Assembly (NCBI GenBank): GCA_027483175.1 | Contig: JAIXVE010000169.1 | Span: forward strand, 1-43,943 | Length of the DNA stretch: 43,943 bases | Reading direction: 5' to 3' | Origin: Verrucomicrobiaceae bacterium | Lineage (GTDB): Bacteria; Verrucomicrobiota; Verrucomicrobiia; Verrucomicrobiales; V1-33 | Part shown: positions 17,314 to 26,840 of the stretch, piece after piece | Position numbering within the stretch: position 1 is the first letter of the stretch | Layout of the letters: each line of letters opens with the position of its first letter | Notes under the pieces: generated by a model | Seen by the model: only the letters and a program-made list of their open reading frames with translations | Databases searched by the model: none | Told to the model about the DNA's origin: nothing | Translations under genes and position numbers: made by a program

Positions 17314-18111
17314 ATGAAAACGACACTGACACTACTTCTTGCGATGGCCCCGGCATTTGTTTTTGCTGCGGACGGAGCTGATGCTGACGCGGTCAAGGCG
17401 GCGGCGAAGGCGCTGAAGGAAGCGACTGGCTATGCATTCACGTCGACGACCTCGATGGGAGAGAACAGCCGTTGGCAGCCGGGGCCGACGGAAGGCAAGG
17501 TGAATAAGGATGGCTGGGTGCTGCTGACGAGCACGCGTGGCGAGCAGAAGAGCGAGTCGGTGTGGAAGGGCGGGGTGACGGCGATCAAGGGTGAATCCGG
17601 TTGGAAGACGCCAGAGGAACTGGCGGCGGCGGCGGAGAGCAACAATGGCGGTGGCACGGACGGGCAGCGTCGTGGTGGCCGTGGGGCGGGTGGGTTCGGG
17701 CGGATGGCGCGGAGTTTCAAGACCCCGGCGGATCTGGCGATGGATCTGGTGGCGAAGGCAAAGGCGCTGACGAAGGATGGCGACACGATTTCCGGTGATC
17801 TGACGGATGAAGCGGTGAAGGAGCTGATGACGTTCGGCGGTGGCCGTCGTCGGGACGGGAGTGAAGCGCCTGCGCCGGAGAATGCGAAGGGTTCGGTGAA
17901 GTTCTGGGTGAAGGAAGGGGCGCTGACGAAGGTGGAGTACCACGTGGAAGGGACCTTGTCGTTCAATGGGAACACGATGGATCTGAAGCGGACGACGACG
18001 ACGGAGATCAAGGATGCGGGGAAGGTGACGGTGGAGGTTCCCGAGGAAGCGAAGAAGAAGATCGAGTCGGCGCCGAAGCCTGAAGAAGGTGCGGAGAAGA
18101 AGCCATCCTGA
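17314..18111 (+). CDS. Exported protein of unknown function
   Basis: The 265-residue product has a short Sec signal (MKTTLTLLLAMAPAFVFA, likely cut at about 18). The mature part begins with an Ala/Lys-rich helix, then a beta-rich region (GYAFTSTTSMG, VLLTSTRGEQKSESVWKGG). A Gly/Arg-rich insert with RGGRGAGGFGR lies near 120-130, then more strands (KVEYHVEGTLSFNGNTMDLK) and a Lys/Glu-rich tail. The order recalls periplasmic lipid-binding-like proteins of the LolA/LppX shape, but that is only a guess. Codon use differs from neighbours: more GGT, GGC and AAG and fewer GGG, which may mean high expression. It is probably co-transcribed with the gene 20 bp downstream. Confidence 0.7.
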   Translation: MKTTLTLLLAMAPAFVFAADGADADAVKAAAKALKEATGYAFTSTTSMGENSRWQPGPTEGKVNKDGWVLLTSTRGEQKSESVWKGGVTAIKGESGWKTPEELAAAAESNNGGGTDGQRRGGRGAGGFGRMARSFKTPADLAMDLVAKAKALTKDGDTISGDLTDEAVKELMTFGGGRRRDGSEAPAPENAKGSVKFWVKEGALTKVEYHVEGTLSFNGNTMDLKRTTTTEIKDAGKVTVEVPEEAKKKIESAPKPEEGAEKKPS

Positions 18112-18131
18112 ACCATTAACCTAACAGAGAT

Positions 18132-19544
18132 ATGAAATCATCGATTGCATTGAATCTTGTGTGGGCGGGCGTGGCTGCCGGGGCGTTTTACGGGGGGATG
18201 CAGATGCGTTCTTCCGAAGGGGCGGCCGGGGCGGGTGGCGTACGGAACAAAGTGGTGAGTGCGCAGCCTGCGACCGGGCCGGGGGGAGTATCCACGGCGA
18301 AGGACGCGTCGAAGCTGGCGTCGTCGGATCCTAGCGTGATTGACTTCTTCAAGAAGTACGGGTTGGACACGGGAGTGCCGCTGACGCCTGACGTGATGAA
18401 GGAAGCGATTGCGGAGGCTGTGCGTGAGAACAATCCGGTGAAGAGCCAGATGATGTTTGCGCGACTGATGGAAGCGCTGACGCCTGAGAATGCGCCTGCG
18501 GCGCTGGCGATGCTGCGTGAGAACGTGGGTGGCTGGGAGTCGATGCGTTACATGCCGATGCTGGCGCATGCGTGGGGTTCGGTTGATCCGGAGAGTGCGA
18601 TGAAGACGCTGGGAGCGGATGGCGACCGTGGGTCGCGGTTTGCGCAACCGGCGGTGCTGACGGCGTGGGCGTCGAAGGATCCGCAGGCGGCGATGAAGTG
18701 GCTGGAGACGTTTGAGGGAGGCGGGAAGGAGTTCATGTCGATGGCGATTGTGAACGGGATGGCGAAGAGCGACGTCGAGGGTGCGATGAAGTATGCGTCC
18801 GGGTTGAAGGACGAAGGTGAGCGGGCGCGTGCGGCGGAGACGATTGCGCGTGAGATGATCCGGACTGGCGGGACGGAGAAGGCGACGGCCTGGCTAGGGA
18901 GCATTACGGATCCGACGATGAAGCGCGGGGCATTTGAGACGATGGCGGATCAGATGCTGCGTTCCGATCCTGCGAAGGCGGCGGAGTTTGTGAAGGCGCA
19001 CCAGGGTGAGGAGTATGCGAAGAACGCGGTGGGGAACATTGCGCAGAGCCTGAGCCGGACGGATGTGAAGCAGGGGTTGGAGTTTGCGTCGAACCTGAAG
19101 GGTGAGGCGCAGGCGAAAGCTTACGGCGAAGTGGTTGGCGAGTGGATGCGGAAGGACAACGGTGCGAGCGCCGAAGAGGCTAGCAAGTACGTGAACGGCC
19201 TGGCGGCTGGACCGAACAAGGATGCGGGAGCGCAGCAGGTGGCACGGAACATTGCGCGGGAGAACCCGCAGGATGCGATCGTGTGGGCTGGTGCGATTCA
19301 GAATCCTGAGTTGCGCGCGAGCACGCTGGTGGATGTGGGTCGTGACTATATGCGGAGCAGTCCGCAGGAAGCGGCGGCCTGGCTGGCGACGAGCGGGTTG
19401 ACGGCTGAGCAGCAGCAGCAGGTGACGGCTCCGCCGGATCGCGGCAACTGGCGCGGTGGGTTTGGCGGTGGTGGTGCCGGGTTTGGTGGTGCGACTGGCG
19501 GACCGCCGGCGGGTGGTGGTGGTCGCGGCGGTCGTGGCCGCTGA
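18132..19544 (+). CDS. Exported or membrane-anchored helical-repeat protein with a Gly/Arg-rich tail
   Basis: The 470-residue product starts with a hydrophobic segment (residues 5-22) that may be a signal or anchor. The body is built from irregular helical repeats of about 30-40 residues, each with an Ala-rich helix and motifs such as AWASKDPQAAMKWLE, ENPQDAIVWAG and SSPQEAAAWLA, suggesting a solenoid for protein contacts. The last 35 residues are Gly/Arg-rich (RGGFGGGGAGFGG, GGRGGRGR). Similar repeat proteins are frequent in Verrucomicrobiota, but I know no function. It follows the 265-residue exported protein by 20 bp and is closed by a strong terminator, so the two form an operon, and both carry RGG-type stretches. 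Confidence 0.7.
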   Translation: MKSSIALNLVWAGVAAGAFYGGMQMRSSEGAAGAGGVRNKVVSAQPATGPGGVSTAKDASKLASSDPSVIDFFKKYGLDTGVPLTPDVMKEAIAEAVRENNPVKSQMMFARLMEALTPENAPAALAMLRENVGGWESMRYMPMLAHAWGSVDPESAMKTLGADGDRGSRFAQPAVLTAWASKDPQAAMKWLETFEGGGKEFMSMAIVNGMAKSDVEGAMKYASGLKDEGERARAAETIAREMIRTGGTEKATAWLGSITDPTMKRGAFETMADQMLRSDPAKAAEFVKAHQGEEYAKNAVGNIAQSLSRTDVKQGLEFASNLKGEAQAKAYGEVVGEWMRKDNGASAEEASKYVNGLAAGPNKDAGAQQVARNIARENPQDAIVWAGAIQNPELRASTLVDVGRDYMRSSPQEAAAWLATSGLTAEQQQQVTAPPDRGNWRGGFGGGGAGFGGATGGPPAGGGGRGGRGR

Positions 19545-19576
19545 GGTGGTTTGTCGAGAGACGCGATAGCGTTTGA

Positions 19577-19624
19577 GGAACCCTCTTGCCGGGCAGTGTG
19601 CGCCGGCGGGAGGGTTCCGTTTTT
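19577..19624 (+). terminator. Rho-independent terminator after the two-gene exported-protein operon
   Basis: GGAACCCTC pairs with GAGGGTTCC around an inner GCCGG/CCGGC stem, and a GTTTTT run follows. It ends just before the ATP-grasp gene start, separating that gene from the upstream operon. Confidence 0.88.
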
Positions 19625-19630
19625 GTTGTG

Positions 19631-20545
19631 ATGACGATCGCAGGCTGGACGAACAAAATCATCAGGGTCGGGTATGTCGTGAAGGAACTGGTGCTGGCGT
19701 GGATGCCATGGAGGCCGCGGTACCGAGTCCTTGCGGGCGATCATCCCGGCGGGCGTCAGGGGCTGGAGCGGTGGTTTCGGCGGACGGGACACGAGATTGC
19801 CTTCGGGAAGTTTGATGACGCGACGGTGGGGAGGTACGATGTGCTGGTGCCGCTTGTGATTGAGGACGTGAGGCGGCTGGTGGCGTGCCGCGGGGCTGCG
19901 GCGAGGAATCTGCTGCCGGTGTCGTCGGGTGTGGTCGTTGACCTTTGTGACGACAAGCTGGCGTTCTGGCATTTTGCGCGGGAGCGCGGGTTCGGGGAGT
20001 ACACGCCGCGGATGGCCGGGGAAGGGGAATGGCCGTGTGTGTTGAAGGCGCGCCGGGGTTTCGGGGGCGTAGGGACGTGGTTTGCGGGGTCGAGGGAGGA
20101 GGAGGTGTTGCTGCGGGAGGGAGTGGTGGGTGCTGGCGAGTGGTTCCGTCAGGCGGTGGTGCCGGGCGCGGTGGAGTATGCCACGCACGTGCTTTTTCTG
20201 GGTGGCCGGGTGGTACGCTCGCTGACGTTTGAGTATGACATGGGGGCGAGCGGGAAGGTGAAGGGGAAGGATGGACCGGTTAGGCAGCGGATGATGCGTT
20301 CCCGGCACGATGAGGTATTTGAGCGGATCCTGTCGGCGATGGGATACGAGGGCCTGTGTTGTATTGACTACAAGGTTGAGGGCGGGGTGCCGAAGGTGAT
20401 GGAGATCAATCCGCGGATTGGGTCGAGCCTGCTGCCCTATTTCTTTTCTTATCTGCGGAGCCTTTCGAGGGAGGGTGCTGCGCGGGGACGTGCCGGGGGG
20501 GTGGGGTCAGCAGGAGATGCGGCGGGTGCGGGCGGTGACGGGTAG
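19631..20545 (+). CDS. ATP-grasp family protein
   Basis: The product is about 304 residues. It has a central segment PCVLKARRGFGGVGTWFAG, typical of the ATP-grasp nucleotide-binding lobe, and a C-terminal IDYKVEGGVPKVMEINPRIGSSL, where Glu and Asn of the MEINPR motif bind Mg-ATP. ATP-grasp enzymes join a carboxylate to an amine or thiol through an acyl-phosphate; the substrate is unknown. Similar stand-alone proteins are often found with surface-polysaccharide genes. ATG 19631 follows a terminator and has no good ribosome site; a GTG at 19628 or a later start is possible. The final Gly/Ala-rich 30 residues overlap the convergent gene end (20507-20545) and look like low-complexity read-through. 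Confidence 0.75.
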   Translation: MTIAGWTNKIIRVGYVVKELVLAWMPWRPRYRVLAGDHPGGRQGLERWFRRTGHEIAFGKFDDATVGRYDVLVPLVIEDVRRLVACRGAAARNLLPVSSGVVVDLCDDKLAFWHFARERGFGEYTPRMAGEGEWPCVLKARRGFGGVGTWFAGSREEEVLLREGVVGAGEWFRQAVVPGAVEYATHVLFLGGRVVRSLTFEYDMGASGKVKGKDGPVRQRMMRSRHDEVFERILSAMGYEGLCCIDYKVEGGVPKVMEINPRIGSSLLPYFFSYLRSLSREGAARGRAGGVGSAGDAAGAGGDG

Positions 20546-21610
20546 GGTTTCGGTGGCGGAGTCTTGGTGGACGACGTGGACGAAATCGTGGAGGGCGACG
20601 GTGGGGCAGACGTGCCATGGGATGCCTGCGAGGGCAGTGCCGATGGGGAAGTTAGAGGCGAGGGGGGATTCGAGGACGAGGTGTTCCTCGTTATGCATGA
20701 CGGGGACGGCGTTGGGGAGGGCTGGGAAGATGACGCGCGGGTGGGGCATTTCGGAGCCGACGGCTTTGTGGCCGAGGTCGAGGCAGAGGAGGTTAGGGGC
20801 GGGTTTGCTGATGACGCGGCAGAGGAGGATGGCGGCGTGGAGGAAGTCGAGGTCGGGGAGTTTACGGCCGTAGCCGGCGTCCCAGAGGACGCAGGTGCCG
20901 GGGCTTGATTCGACGTTAGGGCGGTGGGCGTGGAAGGGGAAGGTGGGGGAGCCACCGGCGACGATGACGGGGACGGGGAGGCCGTCGGAGAGGAGGGAAT
21001 CGCGGAGGGCGGCGACGGGAGCGAAGGCGGCGTGGCAGGCGGCGGCGCGTTCGCTGGGGTCCGATTGGTGGAGGTGACCGTCGTAGGCGTGGAGGCCTGC
21101 TGGGGTGAGGCCGGGGAGAGCGGCGATGAGTTGGTAGAGGGTGGCGGCGTCGGGGCCAGGGGCGATGCCGGTGCGGTGCTGACCGGAGTCGATGTCGAGG
21201 AAGACGGGGATGTTCAGGTCACTGGCGGAGGCGGCGGTGCTGAGTTGGCGGAGGGAGGATTCGTTGTCGGCGATGGTGGAGAAGCGGACTCCGTGGAATT
21301 TGCTAGAGAGTGCGATGAAGCGATTGATGGCCGGGCCGACGAGTTGTGAGGCGAGGAGGATGTCGGTGGCACCGGCGGCGGCGGCCATTTCGGCTTCGGC
21401 GATGGTGGCGCATTTGGCCTTGGTGACGCCGAGTGCGGCGAGGCGGGAGACGATCTGGGGGAGCTTGTGGGTTTTGAGGTGAGGGCGGAGGGAGGCGGGG
21501 TTGGGTGCGAGGGCGATCATGCGCCGGAGGTTTTCCTCGACGCGGTCCCAGAGGATGAGGAGTGCTGGGGAGGGGATGTCGGCGGTGTTGGCGGGGAGGG
21601 GAGCGTCCAT
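20507..21610 (-). CDS. PLP-dependent D-serine dehydratase / D-threonine aldolase-type enzyme
   Basis: The 367-residue protein belongs to the alanine-racemase-fold group that includes D-threonine aldolase and eukaryotic-type D-serine dehydratase (DSD1). The Schiff-base Lys is in RPHLKTHK (candidate Lys46). The barrel shows FLDIDSGQHRTGI and VIVAGGSPTF, and the C-terminal metal site reads PWHVCPT (His333, Cys335). In this group a His-x-Cys pair binds zinc in D-serine dehydratase, whereas D-threonine aldolases use His-x-Asp, so D-serine dehydration to pyruvate and ammonia is favoured. The RidA-like gene 3 bp upstream supports this, because the reaction releases 2-aminoacrylate. D-threonine aldolase activity remains possible. 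Confidence 0.85.
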   Translation of the reverse strand: MDAPLPANTADIPSPALLILWDRVEENLRRMIALAPNPASLRPHLKTHKLPQIVSRLAALGVTKAKCATIAEAEMAAAAGATDILLASQLVGPAINRFIALSSKFHGVRFSTIADNESSLRQLSTAASASDLNIPVFLDIDSGQHRTGIAPGPDAATLYQLIAALPGLTPAGLHAYDGHLHQSDPSERAAACHAAFAPVAALRDSLLSDGLPVPVIVAGGSPTFPFHAHRPNVESSPGTCVLWDAGYGRKLPDLDFLHAAILLCRVISKPAPNLLCLDLGHKAVGSEMPHPRVIFPALPNAVPVMHNEEHLVLESPLASNFPIGTALAGIPWHVCPTVALHDFVHVVHQDSATETLPVTARTRRISC

Positions 21611-21613
21611 GGG

Positions 21614-22075
21614 TCAGGCGAGTTCGAAGACCCCTTCGATTTCAGCGGCGATGTTGCCGGGGAGGGGGCCGGTGCCGAAGGCGCTGCGGGCGCCGATGCC
21701 GCATTCCTCGCCGAAGACGGCGGCGAAGAGTTCGGAGCAGCCATTGATGACCTTGGGGTGGTCGTAGAAGTCTGGGGCGGAGTTGACGAGGCCGAGGAGC
21801 TTGACGACGCGTTTGATGCGGTCGAGCGAGCCGAGTTCGGCGCGGAGGGTGGCGAGCATGGCGAGGCCGACCTGGCGAGCGGCGGCGTAGCCTTCTTCGA
21901 GGGAGAGGTCTGAGCCGACGCGGCCGCGGATGAGGGATCCGTCTGAGCAGACTGGGCCGTGGCCGGAGACCCATGCGAGGCCTGAGGCGATGACGACGGG
22001 TTTATAGACGGCGGCGGGTGCTGGGGCGGCGGGGAGAACGAGCTGGAGGGCGGCGAGACGTTGTTCGTTGGTCAT
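21614..22075 (-). CDS. RidA/YjgF family protein, probable enamine/imine deaminase
   Basis: The 153-residue protein matches the longer RidA-type family: YKPVVIASGLAWVSGHGP near the N-terminus, GRVGSDLSLEEGYAAARQVGLAMLA in the middle, and ARSAFGTGPLPGNIAAEIEG at the end. The conserved Arg before the LP motif and the Glu after it correspond to the substrate-binding residues of RidA. Such proteins hydrolyse reactive 2-aminoacrylate and related imines released by PLP enzymes. It is first in a two-gene operon, only 3 bp before the D-serine dehydratase-like gene, which would be a direct source of that intermediate. Confidence 0.88.
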   Translation of the reverse strand: MTNEQRLAALQLVLPAAPAPAAVYKPVVIASGLAWVSGHGPVCSDGSLIRGRVGSDLSLEEGYAAARQVGLAMLATLRAELGSLDRIKRVVKLLGLVNSAPDFYDHPKVINGCSELFAAVFGEECGIGARSAFGTGPLPGNIAAEIEGVFELA

Positions 22076-22189
22076 GGGGCATTTCCTTAGCTGGAGGGAG
22101 CGAGGAGGAAAGCCCGGAATGGGGGAGTGTTGGGGTTGGGAGAAGAGGTATTGGAGGAATGGGAAGGCGGGGAGATGGTCAGGGAGTGA

Positions 22190-25100
22190 TCAGGGAGTGG
22201 TGGTTGGCCATGGGCCGTCGGAGGTTTTGACGTGGAGGCGGAAGAAGCGGCGGGAAGTGCCGGGGATGGGGGTGACGGTGAAGCTTTCGGGTTGGCCGGA
22301 ACCGAAGAAGGAGACACCGGTGTCTGACCAGCGGAGCAGGTGGGTGGCGTCGTCGGCTGGGAGGAGGGAGGAGCTGTAGAGGCGGTAGAAGCGTCCTGGT
22401 TTGGTTGCGAAGGCCATGGTGGCTGGGTTGGCTGGGTCTTGAAGGATGCGGAGGGCGTCGGCTGGGTTGGCTGGGTCGGTGCCCATGAGGGATTCGTCGG
22501 CGTCGGTGATGCCGTCGCCATCGGAGTCGGCGATGCCGGAGTCCGGGGCGAAGCGGATGCCGCTGACGGTCATGGTTTCGTTGGTGGAGTCGCAGAGACC
22601 GGTGATGACGAGTTGGACGGAGGTGGTGCCTGCGGGGATGAAGCCGGTGATGGGGTAGGAGAATTCCTGGATGGTGGGATTGACGAGTGGGGCAGGGCAG
22701 AGTTCAGCGCCGTTCATGCGACCGGAGAAGTCGACATCGTAGGAAGTGACGAGGGAGACTGGGTTGGCGGTATCGCCATTGAGGATAAGGTAGGCGAGGA
22801 AGCTGTCGGCGGCTTCGAAGCCCCCGGAGGTGTCGCGGATGGCTAGGGTGGCGGAGACGCGGAGGGCGGAAGTGGTTCCGGTTAGGGAGAGGACCTCGGT
22901 GGCGATGGATTTGTCGCCGACGCCGAGCAGGTCCCCGTCGTTCATGCGGATGATGGGTGGGTCCTGCTGGACGACCCATGCGGAGTCTGGGGCAGGGAGG
23001 GTTTCGTTGTAGACTGGCTGGGGTCCGGTGCCCTTGTCGATGGTGGCGATGCGCCATGGGCCTGGGAGGGGGACGTTGAGGGAGGCGGTGGCGGCGGGGA
23101 AGGAGGCGTCGCGGAAGGTGAGTGGGAGGAGGGCGACGCCTGCGGGGGCGGAGAGGGTGACGGTGCCGAAGGCTCCGGAGGCTGGAGTGGTGCTGCCGTC
23201 GACGGTCCAGCCGGCGCCGCCGAATTCGCCGGTGACGGTGACGTCGAAGGAGACGGTGTCGTCGGCGGGGCCGGGGCCGTTTTCGATGCGTGTGATGTTA
23301 GAAGGGGCGGTGACGAAGACGGCGGGTTGGGGGACCTCGATGATGAGATTGCTGAGGACGAAGGTTTCGGAGCCGGAGTTGCTATTGCCGATGAGGCGGA
23401 CGCGGGCGGAGGTGGTGCCTGCGGGGATCATGCGGGAGAAGTTGAACGTCTGGGTGAGGTTGGGGGCGGCGGACAGTTCGGTGCCGCCGGTGAGACGGCC
23501 GTCGTTGTCGGTGTCTGCGGTGCCGAGGATGCTAGTGAATGGAGCGCCGTTGAGGCTGAGCTGGAGCGTGCAGGAGTCGAAGGTTTCGAAGCCTGAGGAA
23601 GTGCCGGCGATGGCCTGGAGCGTGGCTTTGAGGCGGACGTCGGGTTTGCCGGTGAGGTCGATGAGTTCCGAGTCGAGGATGTGGTCGCCCTGCTGAGGGT
23701 TGGCGTTCTGGGTGGCGGTGCGTGCGGTGCTGTTGATGGACCAGCGGACGGGGGCGGAGGCGAGGGCTGGCGCGGAGAAGAGCGGGCGAGGAGTGGATGT
23801 GAGGGCGTTGGTGCCGATGATGGCTGGTGCGAGGACGGAGATGGTGGCGCGGCAGTCCGGGTCGGCGCTGTCGGTGAAGTCGTAGGTGGCGGAGGCGCCG
23901 GGGAGGGCTCCGGTGATGGGGACTGGGGTGCCGTAGGGTTGGGTGACGGCTGGGTTAGCGAGGATGAAGTCGGTGCCGGTGAAGGTGCCGTCGATGGAGA
24001 CGATGTAGTCGACGAGGTCGTCTGCAGGGTCGTCCGGGGTGGCGTTGTCGAGGTAGGAGAAGCCGGTGATGGAAGGTGTCAGGGAGCACCACGGGGCGAA
24101 GAGGGGGACGGTGGTGGTGACGGTGGGGCTACCGCGGTCTTCGATGATGATGTTGGAGACGTGGGTGGGGCCGGAGAAGGCGTTGATGGGGATGGGGCCG
24201 AGGGAGACGGAGGTTCCGTAGGCACCGGTGCGGCCTGCGAGTTCCGGGGGTGCGGTGATGCGCCAGCCGGAGGGGCTGACGGCGCCGGTGCCGGTGACGT
24301 TGAGGCTGGCGGAGACGGAGTCGTCGAGCGGGTCGCGGGGAGTTCCGGAGGTGGAGCGGGTGATATTGGAGAGGGCACCGGAGACGGCGATGTCTGCGGC
24401 GGTGAAGGTGAGGTCGACGTCATCGATGCCCATGAGGGCGTCGGCTCCGGCGTCGTTGATATTGCCCCAGCGGACGGCGAGGAATTCGCCGGGGTCGAGT
24501 CTGATTTCGGAGGCAGGGGCGGCGCTGACGGGGGTGCGCAGGTCGACCTGGGTGTAACCTGAGGGGCTTGTGTAGGTGAAGTCGGCTTCGCTGGCGCGGT
24601 TCCAGCCGGTGAGGTAGTGGGCGCTGGGGGTGGTGGAGACCTCAGGCGGGAAGACGGCGACGGTGGCCGGGGCGGTCGTCATGGTGAGGACGGCGGCCTG
24701 GGAGGTGCCTTTACGCCACCAGAAGGCGAGGGTTTCGACGTTGCCGGCGGTCTGGTTGGTGTGGCGGATTTCAGCGGCGTAGGCGATGTTAGTGAGGCGG
24801 ACGGGGATGGTGGCTGAGTTACGGAAGACGACGATGGCGGAGTGTTCGCCCTGGGCGGTGATGGGAACGGCGGCGAGGGTGCGGTCGGGGTCGCCGCTGA
24901 TGCCGGAGGAGTAGAACCAGCCGGTGTTGGGGCTGATGGCACCGTCGCTGATGCGGTAGAGGTAGTTGGCACCGGCGAAGCCTGTGGGGGTGCCATTGCC
25001 GGCGCGGTAGAGCCACCAGCCGGGGATGGTGGAATCGTCGGCCCATCCGGTGGTGGTGGCGGAGTTATTGGCTCCGGTGGAGACGAGGTTGTTGAAGTCC

Positions 25101-25192
25101 TGGAGGTAGCGGGTGGAGCCGGAGATGGGGATGGGAGCGGCGAGGGTGGAGGCGAGGGGGAGGGAGAAGAGGACGAGGGCAGGGAGCTTCAT
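22190..25192 (-). CDS. Large secreted protein of unknown function
   Basis: The 1000-residue product has a Sec signal ([18 protein letters not shown]). The mature part is rich in Thr, Ser, Ala and Pro and looks like a chain of beta-sandwich domains with recurring phrases such as [20 protein letters not shown] and [15 protein letters not shown], suggesting duplicated modules. Near the C-terminus is an acidic [13 protein letters not shown] stretch (calcium-binding, thrombospondin type 3-like), followed by YRLYSS and an end RRFFRLHVK. No enzyme domain is recognised. A very similar DNDGDG plus RYLRLRAV ending closes the giant protein at 35120, so this may be a shared sorting or attachment module. 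The gene is flanked by divergent and unrelated genes. Confidence 0.75.
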   Translation of the reverse strand: MKLPALVLFSLPLASTLAAPIPISGSTRYLQDFNNLVSTGANNSATTTGWADDSTIPGWWLYRAGNGTPTGFAGANYLYRISDGAISPNTGWFYSSGISGDPDRTLAAVPITAQGEHSAIVVFRNSATIPVRLTNIAYAAEIRHTNQTAGNVETLAFWWRKGTSQAAVLTMTTAPATVAVFPPEVSTTPSAHYLTGWNRASEADFTYTSPSGYTQVDLRTPVSAAPASEIRLDPGEFLAVRWGNINDAGADALMGIDDVDLTFTAADIAVSGALSNITRSTSGTPRDPLDDSVSASLNVTGTGAVSPSGWRITAPPELAGRTGAYGTSVSLGPIPINAFSGPTHVSNIIIEDRGSPTVTTTVPLFAPWCSLTPSITGFSYLDNATPDDPADDLVDYIVSIDGTFTGTDFILANPAVTQPYGTPVPITGALPGASATYDFTDSADPDCRATISVLAPAIIGTNALTSTPRPLFSAPALASAPVRWSINSTARTATQNANPQQGDHILDSELIDLTGKPDVRLKATLQAIAGTSSGFETFDSCTLQLSLNGAPFTSILGTADTDNDGRLTGGTELSAAPNLTQTFNFSRMIPAGTTSARVRLIGNSNSGSETFVLSNLIIEVPQPAVFVTAPSNITRIENGPGPADDTVSFDVTVTGEFGGAGWTVDGSTTPASGAFGTVTLSAPAGVALLPLTFRDASFPAATASLNVPLPGPWRIATIDKGTGPQPVYNETLPAPDSAWVVQQDPPIIRMNDGDLLGVGDKSIATEVLSLTGTTSALRVSATLAIRDTSGGFEAADSFLAYLILNGDTANPVSLVTSYDVDFSGRMNGAELCPAPLVNPTIQEFSYPITGFIPAGTTSVQLVITGLCDSTNETMTVSGIRFAPDSGIADSDGDGITDADESLMGTDPANPADALRILQDPANPATMAFATKPGRFYRLYSSSLLPADDATHLLRWSDTGVSFFGSGQPESFTVTPIPGTSRRFFRLHVKTSDGPWPTTTP

Positions 25193-25315
25193 GGCGGCAA
25201 AAAGGGTGACAATTTCGTTGAAGGGGAGCAGAAAGCGTACCGCTTACGCGAAATCCGGAGAAGTACGGATCGACGGAACGAGAAGACTGCGCCATTTACC
25301 AGATGACATGACTGG

Positions 25316-25330
25316 TGGCACGCTTCCTGC
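25316..25330 (+). promoter_or_regulatory. Candidate sigma-54 promoter
   Basis: TGGCACG-CTTC-CTGC matches the sigma-54 -24/-12 pattern (GG-N10-GC) with one mismatch in the TTGC part. It lies 38 bp before the ATG at 25368, so a transcript would start near 25341. A chance match in GC-rich DNA cannot be excluded. Confidence 0.35.
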
Positions 25331-25367
25331 GGAACTGGATGTTGTCAGATCAACCACCCCCCCGACC

Positions 25368-26819
25368 ATGCTTGAGCAATACGATCCCGGAGAGTTTTAT
25401 GATGAGATGTTTACATCGCCTGGGGGAGTCCGGACGCATTATCAGAGTATTGCGGAGCGGCTGGGGTCGGTGTCGCATGATGACTTCGAGAAGAAGCAGG
25501 CGGCGGTGGAGCTGGCGTTCATGCGTCGAGGGGTGACGTTCACGGTGTACAGTGACGACCAGGGGACGGAGCGGATTTTTCCATTTGATTGTGTGCCGCG
25601 GATTATTCCTGCGGATGAGTGGGCGCACATCGAGAAGGGACTGATCCAGCGGCTGACGGCGCTGAATCTGTTTCTACATGACATTTATCATGAGCAGAAG
25701 ATTCTGAGGGAGCGGATTATTCCGCCGCAGTATGTGATGAGTGCGCGGCATTTCCGGCGGGAGTTCATGCATTTCGAGGTGCCGAAGAATATTTATGTGC
25801 ACATCTGCGGGTCGGATCTGATCCGGGACAAGGATGGGAGGTATCTGGTGCTGGAGGACAATCTGCGGTGTCCGTCTGGTGCGAGTTACATGCTGGAGAA
25901 CCGTGCGGCGCTGCGGCGGGCGTTTCCGGATTTGTTCCGTGCGGCTGGGGTGAGGCCGGTGGAGGGATACGGGGCGCAATTGCTGAAGAACCTGCAGTAT
26001 GTGTCGCCTGACAAGTTCGGGGGGAGTCAGCCGAATGTGGTGCTGCTGACGCCCGGGGTGTATAACAGTGCGTATTTCGAGCATGCGTTTCTGGCGCGGC
26101 AGATGGGGATTCCGATTGTGGAGGGACGGGACTTGGTGGTTAGGGATTTCAAGGTTTACATGAGGACGACGGCGGGGCTTGTGCCGGTGGATGTGATTTA
26201 CCGGCGGATTGACGATGATTTCCTTGATCCATCGGTGTTCCGGTCGGATTCGCTGCTGGGGGTGCCTGGGCTGGTGAATGCGTGCCGTGCGGGGAATGTG
26301 ACGCTGGCGAACAGCATTGGGACCGGGGTGGCGGACGACAAGGTGATTTATGCGTGGGTGCCGAAGATCATCCGGTATTATCTTGGTGAGGAGCCGATTC
26401 TGCCGAATGTGGACACGTATCTGGCGAGCGAGGCGTCGGATAGGAATTATATTCTGGAGAATCTGGACAAACTGGTGGTGAAGTCGGCGAATGAGGCGGG
26501 TGGTTACGGGATGCTGATGGGGCCGTGGGCGACGAAGGCTGAGATTGCGGAGTTCCGGGAGCAGATTCTAGCGAATCCGCGGAATTTCATCGGGCAGCCG
26601 CCGATTTCGCTGAGTCGTCATCCGACGTGGGCGCAGGATGTGTCTGACTTCGAGGGACGGCACATTGATCTGCGGCCTTATATTCTGTATGGGGACAAAG
26701 TGACGGTGACGCCGGGGGGGTTGACGCGGGTGGCGCTGCGGCGGGGGTCGCTGGTGGTGAACAGTTCGCAGGGTGGCGGGTCGAAGGACACGTGGGTGCT
26801 GAGCGAGAAGGCAGCCTGA
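25368..26819 (+). CDS. Circularly permuted ATP-grasp type 2 protein (DUF404/DUF407)
   Basis: The 483-residue protein begins [15 protein letters not shown] and contains the family's [49 protein letters not shown] and [13 protein letters not shown] segments, with a KDTWVLS ending. It is predicted to be a cytoplasmic peptide-bond-forming ATP-grasp enzyme. Genes for this family sit next to alpha-E and transglutaminase-like genes in many bacteria, as here, and the set has been proposed to make or modify a peptide. No product is known. ATG 25368 is chosen because the family starts here and upstream codons are unlike it. Confidence 0.92.
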   Translation: MLEQYDPGEFYDEMFTSPGGVRTHYQSIAERLGSVSHDDFEKKQAAVELAFMRRGVTFTVYSDDQGTERIFPFDCVPRIIPADEWAHIEKGLIQRLTALNLFLHDIYHEQKILRERIIPPQYVMSARHFRREFMHFEVPKNIYVHICGSDLIRDKDGRYLVLEDNLRCPSGASYMLENRAALRRAFPDLFRAAGVRPVEGYGAQLLKNLQYVSPDKFGGSQPNVVLLTPGVYNSAYFEHAFLARQMGIPIVEGRDLVVRDFKVYMRTTAGLVPVDVIYRRIDDDFLDPSVFRSDSLLGVPGLVNACRAGNVTLANSIGTGVADDKVIYAWVPKIIRYYLGEEPILPNVDTYLASEASDRNYILENLDKLVVKSANEAGGYGMLMGPWATKAEIAEFREQILANPRNFIGQPPISLSRHPTWAQDVSDFEGRHIDLRPYILYGDKVTVTPGGLTRVALRRGSLVVNSSQGGGSKDTWVLSEKAA

Positions 26820-26840
26820 ACCAAAGTTGAGACTGAGACC

